A stretch of DNA of 64,000 nt, taken from assembly GCF_001949145.1 (NCBI RefSeq), contig NW_019091620.1:525248-589247 (forward strand), read 5' to 3'. Below the pieces are notes generated by a model. That model was not told the DNA's origin. It saw nothing but the letters and a program-made list of their open reading frames with translations, and did no database searches. The DNA is from Acanthaster planci. Its lineage: Eukaryota; Echinodermata; Asteroidea; Valvatida; Acanthasteridae. The number at the start of each line of letters is the position of its first letter. Within the stretch, counting starts at the first letter, position 1. Positions 34,490 through 46,359 of this stretch are shown piece after piece. Made by a program: the position numbers and the translations under genes.

Positions 34490-37116
34490 TTTTATTTGAA
34501 TTGCCGTAGGGCCTTTAGTATATTAGTGTGTGTCAGATTAGAGACAACAGGTATTTTTGTTTCCAGATTGGCCCTTTGCTCTGCACCATCTGGATTATAT
34601 TTGCTACATGTATATAATGGGCCCAATGCCCCTTTTTATTTTCATAAAGAGAAATTGTTGAGGCATGAACTGTAAATGGGATGAGTACTAGAAATGCAAA
34701 GTGTCGGCAGTAACATCCATAATCTTGCCAACAAAGAACAGTCAGTGTATGGTATGGCACTCGGATAACTTTCGAACGTATGACATTTTTCCCTATCTTA
34801 AATTTAGGAACCATTAGCCCAATTGATGAGTCATAATTTAATGTAAATCACTGTTAAAGGGGGGAATGGTAACCCCTAGACTCCCTCCATCGGCCTGGCA
34901 TTTAGTGCCATCTCCAGGTCCTAGAGTGGGGAGGAATGAGAATTCTAAAGGCAACTGTTCTTATTTTAGCAATATCTTTTGCAAGTACCCTGAAAACTTT
35001 GTTTAAAAAATTCTCTGAGGACAGTAATAAAATGAGATATCATCTGAGGTCATGCAATATGCCTACATAGTTGAATCCTTTGCTGGCCATTATATCATGA
35101 ACAATAAATCAGGGATTACACTTGTAGTGGACCAAAAGAGCATTGTGTTATTGGCCGCAGTGGATGGAAAGGACAAAATTTTTTGCCTGGTGCCTCGGCT
35201 GCCACCACCAAGCTTTATTGCCAACAAACTGCTTTGGGCCCGGTCACAAGGTCATTTTACCAGTTCAGCAAAACATGTCTTTCAGTCGTTGCTAAAGGAA
35301 TAGCTAAACCTAGTAATAAACAATTACAGGTGACAAGCCTTTCCAACATTGTTGAAACTGGCCGGGCTTAACTGCCAATAACGCAGTAACAAGTTTATAT
35401 ATAGAGCATAAACTACGATCATAGGAAGGGCCTTACATTTGACAATATTCACCTCTACGTGACATCATGCATTTAAATAAGCGAAAAGCATTTAGGAAGG
35501 TAACTAGAAATACAATCATGAGTGGTCCAATATGCTCACTCTATCTTCCCAAGGGATGGTCTGCACAATGAGGCTAAGAACTGCAATAATAAGTTGGCAA
35601 GAAGATGCCAAAATAACCTGTGGTAAGATGTACCAACAGACCGCTATACTGATCGAATGTAGTCTAATCTTGCCATCTACGCCAAACAAGTTCCCAGCGC
35701 GGGAACTTAACAAACCCTTCCCCCCCTCATCCATGCCTAGCAAGTTCCCAGTGTGTAAACTTGCCAGCCCCCCCCCAATACAAAGTGAATATCCAAGAAA
35801 CCCCTGAGGGCAAATGAAAGCAGCTGATGCCCCATAAATGAAGGGATGGAGACCAAAGGTCATGTTTCCTCAATGCTCTTAGGAGGGGCAAAAAACCCAT
35901 AAAAGTCATCTTAGGAGAAAAAAATGGGAAAATTCCCCTCCGACCCCTAAGCAGCCAGCTAGTAAAAAATTACCCTAGGAGCACTTATTAGGAAGGCAGA
36001 TGAATGAGGTTGAAATATGTTTACAAAACTTGGTGATACTTGAGCTGACTTCATACAGGAACCGTTACAAACTCTTAGGTGCTTAGTTTGTAAAATTGCA
36101 ACAGCATGCACCACGCAGAGTAACTGTGAAACCCTGCCTTATTACTCAGTAAACTCAGTATCTGTTGAAATAAATCTTGACTATGCGTGCATGATGGGTA
36201 CCCTTTGACATTCTGTGGAAAATGTTCATTAGGCATAGTTAGTTGCAGATAGAGAAAACACTGGACCAAAACTCTCAGACAGAACAATACATGACGTGGA
36301 GAGGTGAGATTTAAGGTCAGTATCCAAACCATGCAGAAATTGTATGAGGTGGCTAATCAGGCATCAACGTTGCCAAGCATGCCAGTCTGGAGGTCTCCAG
36401 ACATGCTGACGTATAGACATACCTTCCTTTTTTGATGTGGTATGATTTTTGTACCTCAGTCACAGTATACAACCTGCGTGCTCAGATGGGCCTTACTGTT
36501 CATTCGTACGAAGACTTCAACTACAACAGGCCTCACCCACCTTATTGTTCCTTGTGGCAGAAGTTCATGCAGTTTGCAGCCCTGTACTTCAGCAGCTTTC
36601 TGAAAAGGAAGAATACTCAGAGCAGCAGCTATCCATTGCAAATTGTAAAAGGGCAGGGTTGTGTTCAAATTCAGTTGTATAATTATGCAAAGAATGTGAT
36701 ATACCAGCTGCTCTGATGATGGCCATAAACGGCTAATGGTGATAAAGGACAGGACCGAAAATGTCTTTTAGCCCCCATGCCGACCCTGGAGTGGAGGACT
36801 TTTTGACGAGTAGTGCCTATACACTGAATGTCCTAGTGCTGTACCAACGATGCAGGGACAGCCACCACAAAAAATTGGACTCAGGTCCCAACTTAAAACA
36901 CCACAACCAAGTCATTAAATAAATATTGCTCATGAAACAAATTATATAGGGAAACTGACTAGGTGCTTATAAATGATTACAAAGATGAACAGAAAATTGT
37001 CCGTGTCTTTGTTCTGTAGGCACAATCCCTGGCTAGGTGGTGTTTCAGATTTAATGGCTTCTGGCTAGCGCCTCCCGAACAAAGATATTGACAAATGGGA
37101 AAAGCCACCAACATAG
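34490..37116. other. Intron sequence, nothing firm recognised
   Basis: Around 35690-35785 two imperfect units share CAAGTTCCCAG and Pro-coding C-runs (a local duplication of about 55 bp). ORFs of 115 (35516-35863, minus) and 94 residues (36432-36716, plus) have no recognisable domain. Confidence 0.5.
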
Positions 37117-37188
37117 GGCTGGATAGCTCAGTTGGTAGAGCACTGGTACGGTATTCTGCAGGCCGCAGGTTCATATCCCATTCCAGTC
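37117..37188 (+). repeat. tRNA-like relic (72 nt), probably SINE- or pseudogene-derived
   Basis: GGCTGGATAGCTCAGTTGGT gives a 7-bp acceptor stem with TCCAGTC at the 3' end and a clean D arm (GCTC/GAGC); GGTTCATATCC resembles the B box. The anticodon stem (CTGGT against TCTGC) and the T stem (GCAGG against CCCAT) are mispaired, so it is not a good functional tRNA. No CCA is encoded. It is probably a tRNA-derived repeat head. Confidence 0.6.
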
Positions 37189-38341
37189 AATTTCTTTAGA
37201 GAGATAGATGAAAGTTTTTTTAATTATTATTTTCGCCTTTAAATTAATGAGCAACCTTGTTGTTTACAGAGGAGTACTAAGTTTATGGGTATTCTCCCAT
37301 ACACATTTACAACTAAACCTGACTGCCATTACTGTAAGATCCACAAGGTTGCAAATACGCTTAAAAGGCCTTGGGTATTTCTTGTCATGTCCGAGACGCA
37401 CCTTATGAGTCCATTTCTTGGGAATGGTAAGCTACTACATGCAAGCCACTATAATTGGCAGGCCTGGCCAGTGGGGGAATGTTTATACATGTATTACCTT
37501 CCTGAAGGTTGCATTATTTCAGAAATGAATGTGCTGACGAATAAGCCTAAGTGATGTTATGTCGATGTCGTAGCTACATGTATTTTCTGCCAACAGTGCA
37601 GGATGTGGGATGACGAACTATGCAGTCAAGGGAAAGATAAGGTCAATTGGTTTTTTCCCAATAATCCTTTGCACGTCATCCTTTCATTGAAAACAAGAAA
37701 ACAATCGAAATGAAATAACCACAACATAACCAACAAGGAACCTTGGGTAATGCTTTTAACTGAGGGAATTCAGACTTGATGCATGACAGAATTATTCGGT
37801 GGAGTTCTAAGGGAGTGCAACTGCTGGGAAGGCTGTTAATCGGGAGATGGGTTTTCCTTCCTGTCCACTTGTTGTGTAACTAACCAAAAGCAAGCATTAA
37901 TTATCAGCTCACGATAAACAATATACAGTTGGCCTATGGCTGTGGCAGAAATCCTGACAAGACATTAGTGTTGACAAGATGGAGAGAATAACCCAATCAC
38001 TATGGTACTAACGTAGCACCCTGAATTGGTGCAAAACAATGGCATAACTTAGAAAGATTTGCCACAGAAATTTTTTCTTTTTTAATTTACATGATTTTAA
38101 TGTTCTTAGTTTTCATAATAAGGAAATTATAATGGGGCCCAAACACTAGTGTCCACTGTTGCATAGTACATGTAGGTTGGGGGATTATATTGTTAATATA
38201 TTTAATGTACATGTATTTTTTTTTGGGGGGGGAAGGGAACCAATGAGTAGGGCCTATACATGTATGTGAATACTGAAAGTGAGACATGGAATATTGTTTT
38301 GAATTACTGTTACAATGAAACCTGATTTGAAAGGTTCTCAC
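37189..38341. other. Intron sequence, nothing recognised
   Basis: AT-rich. Contains short ACATGTA words and a G-run at 38222-38235. No exon recognised. Confidence 0.5.
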
Positions 38342-38649
38342 CTGGGGACGCTTCGTGTTGAAGAAGGTGAGCTCAGATCATGACCGTGAACTTCACAAAA
38401 TGTAACTTGAGACTGGCTGTCATTGATGGAAGATGTGGAACCAATCACAGACCCGGGCCACTCATCTTCTTGCACCCACTGTGTTGACGAGGGCCTACGT
38501 GTACGTACACAAATTCTGCTCAGACGCTGAAGAGACGCAAGCCTTGCCACAGTTGTTGGCTGCATGCTGCCACTTTGCGACCCAGACTGAGCGGCCACTA
38601 TAACGAGTAGTTTACGGCACGGCTGCTGTGTGAGCCTCTGATAATTCAT
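38342..38649 (-). other. Possible antisense first exon (open frame with good donor)
   Basis: On the minus strand an ATG at 38649 opens 102 codons, rich in Ser, Gln, Thr and Arg, that lead to CCCCAG/GTGAG, a near-consensus splice donor at 38342/38341. No domain is recognised and no second exon was identified downstream on that strand. Base composition is more GC-rich than the surroundings. This is a weak candidate; a chance ORF is as likely. Confidence 0.2.
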
Positions 38650-38880
38650 GTACTGTCCATGTGCGAACTCCTGCTGGCGTCCATTGTATTGAAGCTTATG
38701 GGGGGTGATGGCTTCTCCAAGTTAAGCCAAAGACACGTTTTGTTGAGCTTAGAAAAACCCTCTTCCAATTAGCATATCCTATCTGCGTATGAGTAGTATC
38801 CGATGCATAATTGGTTTGTTCACAAAGCTGAGCCGAAGATGTGCCGACCTTAGGGAAGGTGCCAAGGAACAATTAGCAAT

Positions 38881-39040
38881 AATGGTGGTCAGCACTGTTT
38901 GTACAAGATTGTATGAGCTTGCGGGAGGCTACCACTACTAATGGTGGTCAGCACTGTTTGTACAAGATTGTATGAGCTTGCGGGGGGGGGGGGGCTTCTG
39001 CCACTAATGGTGGTCAGCACTGTTCATGGAAGATTGTACG
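38881..39040. repeat. Short tandem repeat, three units of 59-66 bp
   Basis: Units start at 38881, 38940 and 39006 with AATGGTGGTCAGCACTGTT. The second ends in a run of 14 G's. The third is shorter and more diverged. Confidence 0.9.
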
Positions 39041-39629
39041 TCGATGTATTTTACGTGATTAGGAGGGTTACGGGGGTGAATTTCATGTTGTATAACTAGA
39101 GAGCTTTGAGTCTGAGTTGGTTTGATTTGTGTAGGCATATAGCCGGGGATATGTTGTAGATAATAATTGTAGCCACGTTAAGATTCAATTAAGTCCAATT
39201 CTTTATTTTTCAGAAAAACATTGTTCACTCTACATACTCATAACATATCAACATGAAAATAACATCTCAGTAATTAGGCGTACTGTTCATATTCAAATGC
39301 TTTATATAATTTGGGACAATTATTGAGTGTTTAGGCATTATTTGTTTTAATAACAGGGGTTTGTCAAGTTTCAGTTAAAGTTTGAAAAGAGGACTGATAG
39401 CATTTAAAAATTTTACATATATGCATTAGAGTGTGCGGCCATCATAGGGTTAAACTTGCTGCTACAATACTAGTTGTGATGAGTTGTTGAGGAGACAGAT
39501 TGAGAGTGGGACAAAGGAGTTTGTGAATCTTGTTTTACTACAGTTCATTGATCAGTAGCATTTTTCGCATCTCATAAGAACATAATATAAATGGAGGGGG
39601 TGATTTTCATTATTCGCGATTTCCTCACC
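39041..39629. other. Intron sequence, nothing recognised
   Basis: No exon or repeat recognised. Confidence 0.5.
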
Positions 39630-39910
39630 TTTTTTCAAAATGATGTCAGTACACAATTGGCCTAGATCCGTCTCCTCTCGTCATCGTTCTAGCCTTTCCT
39701 ATGACCCTTTGCAACTTCTTCAAGTCTTCCTTTCTGCAACTACCAAAGCAGACTACATAACTACAAATCATTACACTCTCTATGACTGACTTTATAGAAA
39801 AGTCTTAGAAGTGTCCTATCCACATGGAATGAGTTCATTTTCCTCAAAAAAATGCATTCTCTGTTAAGGATAGACTTGCATTGGTCTTCCCATGACAGTT
39901 TTTGTTGGAA
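39630..39910 (-). pseudogene. LINE reverse-transcriptase thumb/C-terminal fragment
   Basis: Minus-strand translation gives LSWEDQCKSILNRECIFLRK, then MNSFHVDRTLLRLFYK and VIESV-like text (read as SHRECNDL after a shift), then a tail with KKLQRVIGKA-like words. This order (short region, FYxSVIESV, AWFGxxxxxDxxKLxR) is common just after the catalytic core of CR1/L2-type LINE reverse transcriptases. It is too short and broken for clade assignment. Confidence 0.6.
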
Positions 39911-42432
39911 TAAATAAATGTATGTGTTTGGCTGGTCTTAAACATACTTTTAAGACTGACTCAGGAGAGTGGACAGGACTTATGTCCTCACCTGTGGCTT
40001 GGCATTATCAGCATTCATTCTCCTGTGTATGTACATGTACATGTGTTGACATGGAATGACATGCACGCACACTCAAAAAAACAACGTCCAGACAATTTAC
40101 TCTGTTGATCATTGAAGTTCAATGTTTAATTAGTTAACATGAATATGTTTGTCTGCACGTACTTTAAATGCATGTATGCAGTTGTCTGATCAGGTTAGAC
40201 ACACAGCGTGGGTTTTTTGTGAGCGATGAAAGTTGCCCTGCAACTTAAACGAATGTCTTTATGTAATAAGAATGCCCTACTTTAAATTAATCTCAGGGCA
40301 ATTTACAATGACCTATCCAGCAAGGCAAAGATATATGAAATGAAAAACATGTTAAGTTGGAATGTAGTTTTCTTTGAAACATATTACTTCTAATGGTGCA
40401 CGCAACACAATAACGTTACGGATGTTGTAAAGAGTACCACAGTGAATATGTCACACACATAGTACTTGTATAAAAGGCATTATCTAGTGCATTCCACTCA
40501 AGCAAGCAACGTTCCTGGTGCATTTTATGCTCACATTTTCAATATGAAACGCATTTTGCCTCAAGTAAATGTGGGTAACCAACTTGCCACGCTCTCTAGA
40601 GGAGGTGTGTCCAGTTTTAAAAATGCATTATGCATGATAGGCAACAGGTTACGTGTGCTCTGCATGTGTGAACCAATCAATACAAACTGAGCAGCATGTG
40701 GATGGAATAAAGTTCTCTCAAATTTTATGGGGAAGTTGAGCAAATGGACTGGACTGTTTTCTGATTCTGTTTGCGGGACTGCCCTCTATCAATGGACTAT
40801 GCTGCTATTGTGTGCAGGCTAGAAACATGAACGCAGTCCAGAAAGTGGACTACATACGGTACTTACATATATCTTAGCTGATTCTGACAATTAAAGTGCC
40901 TTCAAAATGACAGGCATAATGAATTCAACTTGCTTTCAGTAGATTTTAATCAAGTCATGCCAGATAATGTGTAAGGATGTTGAATGGAGGATGTTTAAGC
41001 AACACGTTCAGGCAAATTCTGTGTGTAGTTCTGTATATGCCTCTATCCATCCTCATGCTTGATCAATTTCTACTGAGTTTGTTCACACAAAGAGGCTGAA
41101 TGTAAAATTTTGAATGTAAAAGCCTCCTGGATATATTGTGTAAAATATTTAAAAATGTAAATAAACATTTCGAACTGACTCATCAGCAAAGGATGCTGCA
41201 CACTGTTCTACTGAAAAGTTAATCCTTTTAGTTTGCATTTACATACAAGTTGAGGTACCCACTCTATCAGATCAAGATGCCTACAGTGTTCATCTTACCC
41301 AGGAAGCATCCACCATCTACCAAAGTGCATAGCACAGCCATGCTTAGACTCACCTTTCCTTGTGTCAACATTGGATTAAACAGACATGTCTTTTGACACT
41401 CTCAAATCCTTTGAGTTTCCATGCTTTGTTGATATGTTATTGTGTTCTACTATGTGGTATATTCTGTGGAGTTTCAACTATACATGTAACTGTTCTACCT
41501 GTTCAGTTACCGTTCATCAACTCTGGTAAGAGTGAAATTAGCAGCTTTTTGATGTTACATTGATATTGTTTTCCCCATCTAAGAATGCATATCATAACTT
41601 GTTCCTTCCGGCTTTTCTATGGTTTGAGTGCCAAGCAAGGTAACATGTCCCATTGTTTATTTTAAAGGTCAAAGCAGCCCCCTCTGCTTTCCAGTATTTC
41701 TTTGTACAAAGCTACGTACACATGTACGTACCAAAAGAAAAAAGGACATACAGTGTATATGTAATATATAAATAAAAGAAGAATTCTTGTTTGTGTTTTT
41801 GTTCATGTATCTACCCAAGAGGGAAAGTACTTGTTTTCTTTCTTTGATTTTCTGAGGGAGAGTCTGTGACTCACATTGCCTTGCCTTTAGAACCTAGAAC
41901 CTACTGTCTAGTCACCTAGGCATGCATACATTCCAACAGGACCAATACTGACGGGCCAGACTGGTCCGACAAGTCTGCAGAGCGAGCACTCATTTCTCCC
42001 CTCGTAGCTCGCCTGCAGTCCTGGTCAGAACCAGCGGGAAATCCACTAGGCATGCTAGCTGTTATGTGATGAACATTCAAGCAGCAGGCCTGCTGTAGCC
42101 ACATGAGGACAAGTGTTGAATAGAAAAAAATACTATACCAGACTTGGACATTTTATGTAATGCTGCAGGGAACAGTCACTGGATCCAGTTGACACAACTG
42201 TGACTGCAGTGACCAATTTTCTGCTGTACCTCGTCAACTCAGGCCTCATGGTAGCAATGATCCACAATTTCCATTCTGTCATTGCAACTGCCCATAGCGG
42301 CTTTTTAAGATGGCTCCACCATCTCAGATAATTAAGTGATTGCGAGTTTGATCAGTATCTTAGCATTGGCTCCGAAAAGGCTTATTATTGCAGTTAGAAA
42401 CTGACTTAACCAGTATCTGGTTCTTTGCCTAG
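39911..42432. other. Intron sequence before the DGET exon, nothing recognised
   Basis: Contains short ACATGT tracts near 40030. ORFs are 75 residues or fewer and show no domain. Ends with the acceptor TTCTTTGCCTAG. Confidence 0.5.
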
Positions 42433-42527
42433 GTTCATGTTTCATCCGCACAGACCAGTTGGATGGAGAAACAGACTGGAAACTAAGACTAGCTGTGGGA
42501 AGCTGCCAAAGACTAGCAAGAGATGAG
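42433..42527 (+). CDS. ATP9: P4-type ATPase (ATP9-like), actuator-domain exon with DGET motif
   Basis: A 95-nt exon, acceptor TTTGCCTAG, donor GTACAC, phase 1 in and phase 0 out. It encodes (G)[20 protein letters not shown] followed by [15 protein letters not shown] is the actuator-domain motif that dephosphorylates the catalytic aspartate. The DGETDWK form, rather than DGETNLK of most P4-ATPases, is diagnostic of the ATP9/Neo1 class. This exon makes the family assignment firm. Confidence 0.97.
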
Positions 42528-43085
42528 GTACACATAATCAATGACTTGCACCGAATTACATGAATAGAGTTCATGAACAGAGCAAAGCATTTGGAGCATC
42601 ATGTTTTGTGAATTTGCCCTAGGGTCACCTGAGGCTTTCCTAGGTTGACTTTTATTTTGATGCCGCGTGGACATGTTTTTGTTCTTCCATGCACCTTGGC
42701 AGGTATTTTCTCACCGTTCAAATTCCCTAGTTTTCATGATATTTCCCACCCTTTGTCCAGTACTCCACGATCATAGTGTGTGTGAGAGTGATTTTTTTCA
42801 AAGTGGGGCCATTTCAGAGTCATTATAACTAGATACAAAACTAGCCCAGTCTCTATAAGTGCCCATTTCAAGGTTTAGAAAAACAAATCACTTTTGATAT
42901 TTTTAAGATGTAATTGGTTTATTGTTTATAATACTGTGTGCCTCATTATCATTTGTCCCCATAATAAAGTGTGTCTTCGTTTAAAACTGCACGTAAGAAA
43001 TGAGAGGACCGTGGTTGTGAACAGCCACAGAGCTACTTCAGCTTAAATTTAAAAAGGTTTTGACAAAATCATTTCGAGCATGTCG
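42528..43085. other. Intron sequence, nothing recognised
   Basis: No repeat or exon recognised. Confidence 0.5.
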
Positions 43086-43580
43086 AGAGCAACTCAAAGG
43101 AAAACATGTTTTCTCAGATTTTATCTGTTCAAATAAATAGTGGAAGCATCCCGTATCAAATGCAGTGTCATTTGTCTTCAGAGATCAACTATATAACAAG
43201 CTAAAAAGGGTTTTTTTTCTGTTCATGCAAAGATGTGAATTCTGAACATGCTGAATGTAAATTGCATCATTCTGAGATGTCAGAGAAATCGAGGACAACC
43301 CTCGCCCTGTGTTCGTAGTGGATAAACAGTTGTGCATGTCAAACAGCATGTGTAGCCATTGTCTGTTGCCATTGTTTGGCATGCACAACAGTTTATCCAC
43401 TACGAACACAGGGCAAAGGTTCCCCCTTTTTTTTTTATCTTGTTATATGTAAGCTCTGCTGGACCTCGTCAACTCTTTGAGCTCTGAAGAAGACAAATGA
43501 CACTGCGTTCAATGTGGATGCTTCCATATTTATTTGAACAGATAAAATTAGAAAGAACATGTTTTCCCTTGAGTTGCTCT
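43086..43580. mobile_element. Fold-back (long palindrome) element
   Basis: The outer arms begin AGAGCAACTCAAAGGAAAAC on the left and, in reverse complement, AGAGCAACTCAAGGGAAAAC on the right. They pair on through TTATCTGTTCAAATAAATA and GGAAGCATCC to CATTTGTCTTC. An inner, nearly perfect pair lies at about 43302-43343 and 43373-43410 (GCCCTGTGTTCGTAGTGGAT and its inverse). The segment could form a large hairpin. It carries no transposase. Confidence 0.9.
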
Positions 43581-44435
43581 TTAAATAAAATTATTATAAT
43601 GGCCAAGAAACGGAGAATCAGACAGTGGAAACTTTAAAATCTATGTCATCTTGATACATGTCACGTGACTTGTCATATAATGATAGCATCATGAGATGAA
43701 ACCAATTTCCATCCAAAACCCTTTCCTTTCTAGCTATCTGCAAAGTTGCAACCCAGTGGGACATGTGCTTCATGAGATATGGGGCTTTGAAGAATGCATC
43801 ATTAACATGCACCATGTGACTTGCCACCTATTGACATCTTCAACATATCAGGTCAATGTGGGTCTAATACCCTTCCCTTCTCAGCTATTGTCAAAGTTTC
43901 AACCCAAGGGGACGTGCCCTTTTGCAAGATACATTGCTTTAAAGGGTGCCCCTTTAATATCCTTTGACTTGCCACCGGATGAAGTCATCATCACATCAGA
44001 TCAATTTGGGTCTGAAACCCTTCCCTTTAGAGCCATACACAAAGTTTAAACACAATCAGTGAAGTATTTCACGAGATAAAGTGCTTTAAAGAGGGCCCTT
44101 TAAATTCATGTGACTTGTCACCTAGTGACATCATAATCACATCAGGTTAATCTGGGTCTAAAACCCTTCCCCTTCAAGCTATACAGAAAGATTCATTCCA
44201 ACCGGACGTGTACTTTACGAGATACAGCACTTTAAAGAATGCCCCTTTAATGTCACGTGACTTGTCACTTGATGACATTGTCATCTTATCAGGTCAAGGT
44301 CTAAAATCTCTCATTGAGCTGTACACAAAGTCTCAATTCGATCAAACATGTACATGTACATATACTTCACGAGATATGGCACTTGAAGAGTGCCCCTTTA
44401 ATGTCTCGTAATTTGCCACCTAATGTCATCATTTT

Positions 44436-44624
44436 CTTTTTCATTTCATTTATTTATTTTGCAGGATTAAAACACAGACAATTTACACAATTTACAAATT
44501 TAAAAGATACAAAATACATACTCAAAAATATATATTAAGTTAAGAATCTACAAAAAAAATAGAGTAACAGATAAACTTAGAAACAACAGCAAAAGCAACA
44601 ACACCACATCCACACAAACACAAA
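44436..44624 (-). mobile_element. A-rich insertion inside the array, possible LINE 3' tail
   Basis: The sequence departs from the array consensus between the CATCATT word and the return at AACTTGTCAC. It starts with TTTCATTTATTTATTTTGCA on the + strand, resembling an inverted LINE 3' end with a TAAA-type tail, and continues A-rich. No target duplication was established. Confidence 0.45.
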
Positions 44625-44770
44625 AGACATGTAACTTGTCACTCGATGCTGTCATACTCACATCAGGTCATTGTGGGTCTCAAACCCTTCCTCCTCAAGC
44701 TATACACAAAATTTCAAGCCAATCGGACATGCACTTCACAAGATATAGCATTTTAAGTAGTGCCCCTTTA

Positions 44771-46359
44771 GGGGGCTTACCAGTAAGGCCTTACCGTTCT
44801 TCCCGGGGGAAGCTGCTGAACTTTTTTTAACAAAAGAGCACTTGACAATGACGACCGTACGTGGCAAGAACTGTGTATGTTAATCTGCAAACATGAATGT
44901 TCCATTTGCTCCTCATTCAAAACACCCTACACAAATTTAGGTCAGGCCATTTAAATATTAATATCAACTGGAAAGTCTGCGATTGGAATGGCTGATTCAA
45001 AGAACTGTGTGTACCGGAGAACCTGTCAAACTGTGATCGGAGCGGGATGTTCATTAATGGTCGGCTATAATGCTGTAATCTGAATTTTTAACTCCTGATG
45101 TCAATAATTGTGTGATTCAGTGATGATAGTAGGCCCGTGTGACTGGTCAAATGTACGTGCCCACAACTACACAGTGGATGGAGTACCCACCAGGCCACGC
45201 AGAGCATGCAGTGCAGCACCGCGCCAGGTGAGCACAACATGCACTCGCAATTGCCTGTTAAGAACAGCCACACGCAAGCAATGCATCCTGCTCATCTAGT
45301 CGGTTCGCACACATTACACAACTTGACAGTTGCAAGCGACCACAACCTTGTCTCTTTTCTCCATGGTACAGACTAGTCGAGTCGTGTCGGCCTAGTGCTT
45401 GTGCATCACAGCCACGACTATTCCTATCCGGACATGATTGCTCAGAGCACGGCGCAAGCATGATTCTTCTTGCTTGAAGATATTTTTATTCATGAGTGGG
45501 GCCAAGAATCTGTGCTTTAAGCTTTAGGATTGTTAAGTTTTTATGCACGTCTGTGAGTTAAAAAAAGGATTTGTAATGAATGTACACACTGTGATAGTCT
45601 TTTGTAAAAATGTGTGATATAGACAAGTTTTGTTTGCATATAGTAATAATTACTTTTTGTGCAAAGTGATTTAAAAATATTTATTCGTTATAAGCTTTCC
45701 CAAGTTGTTTACATAGAAATAGGGTTTACAACTCAAAATTCACGTAAAGGTAGAATAATGGACCGTAATACAGGTTCCTTTAATGCAGGTTCACACAAAC
45801 AATTATGCCATAAAGCATTTGCTGCTATAAAATTTGCCAGAGGGCAAATATGTTCAACATTTGCCAACTCTCAGATAATCGGCACGAATGTGAACATGAT
45901 TTTTTTTACCTAAGTTGGAGCCGAAATTGCGCTGTGAATTTTAAAACTAAACACCCGCTTCACAAAATTCCCAGCTGATGCTTCTTGAAGTCAGAACTGC
46001 ATTTCAACACGTTAAAATGTGAATGTTTCTCCAAGTCGATCATTTTATTCCAACATCGTCCTGTCTGAGGAAAGAATGCAATATGTAAATGCATCTCCTA
46101 GCCGATCATGTTTTCCAACACCGTCCACTCCAATCCAGTCCGCGGAAAGAATGCAGTATGTAAATATGTCTCTGTGTCTCGTGACGCAGTTTCTCTGCAA
46201 CAATAGCGCGCAGCCGGGCCAGCTCATTAACTCCTTGCGTCCTCGAGTGCACACGGGTGTGCAGTTCACGAACTTTCCAGCCCCTTAGCAACAACAGACT
46301 TGCCGTTAAAAAAGCGGACTTTATGTAGAAGAACGGTAAGGCCTTACTGGTAAGCCCCC
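44771..46359. mobile_element. PIF/Harbinger-like non-autonomous element (1589 bp)
   Basis: The terminal inverted repeats are a perfect 32 bp (44771-44802 and 46328-46359), beginning GGGGGCTTACCAGTAAGGCC. The flanks are TTA on both sides (44768-44770 and 46360-46362), and the array consensus CCCCTTTAATGTC is restored when element plus one TTA are removed. A 3-bp TTA/TAA duplication is typical of PIF/Harbinger. The interior has an imperfect local repeat at 46020-46170 (GAAAGAATGCARTATGTAAA twice) and no transposase. Confidence 0.9.

Noticed and set aside
35516-35863. 115-residue minus-strand ORF
   Set aside because: It translates a local duplication with C-runs and a repeated CAAGTTCCCAG; low-complexity Gly/Leu-rich product without a family.
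37117-37188. Functional tRNA gene
   Set aside because: Boxes and acceptor stem are present, but anticodon and T stems do not pair.
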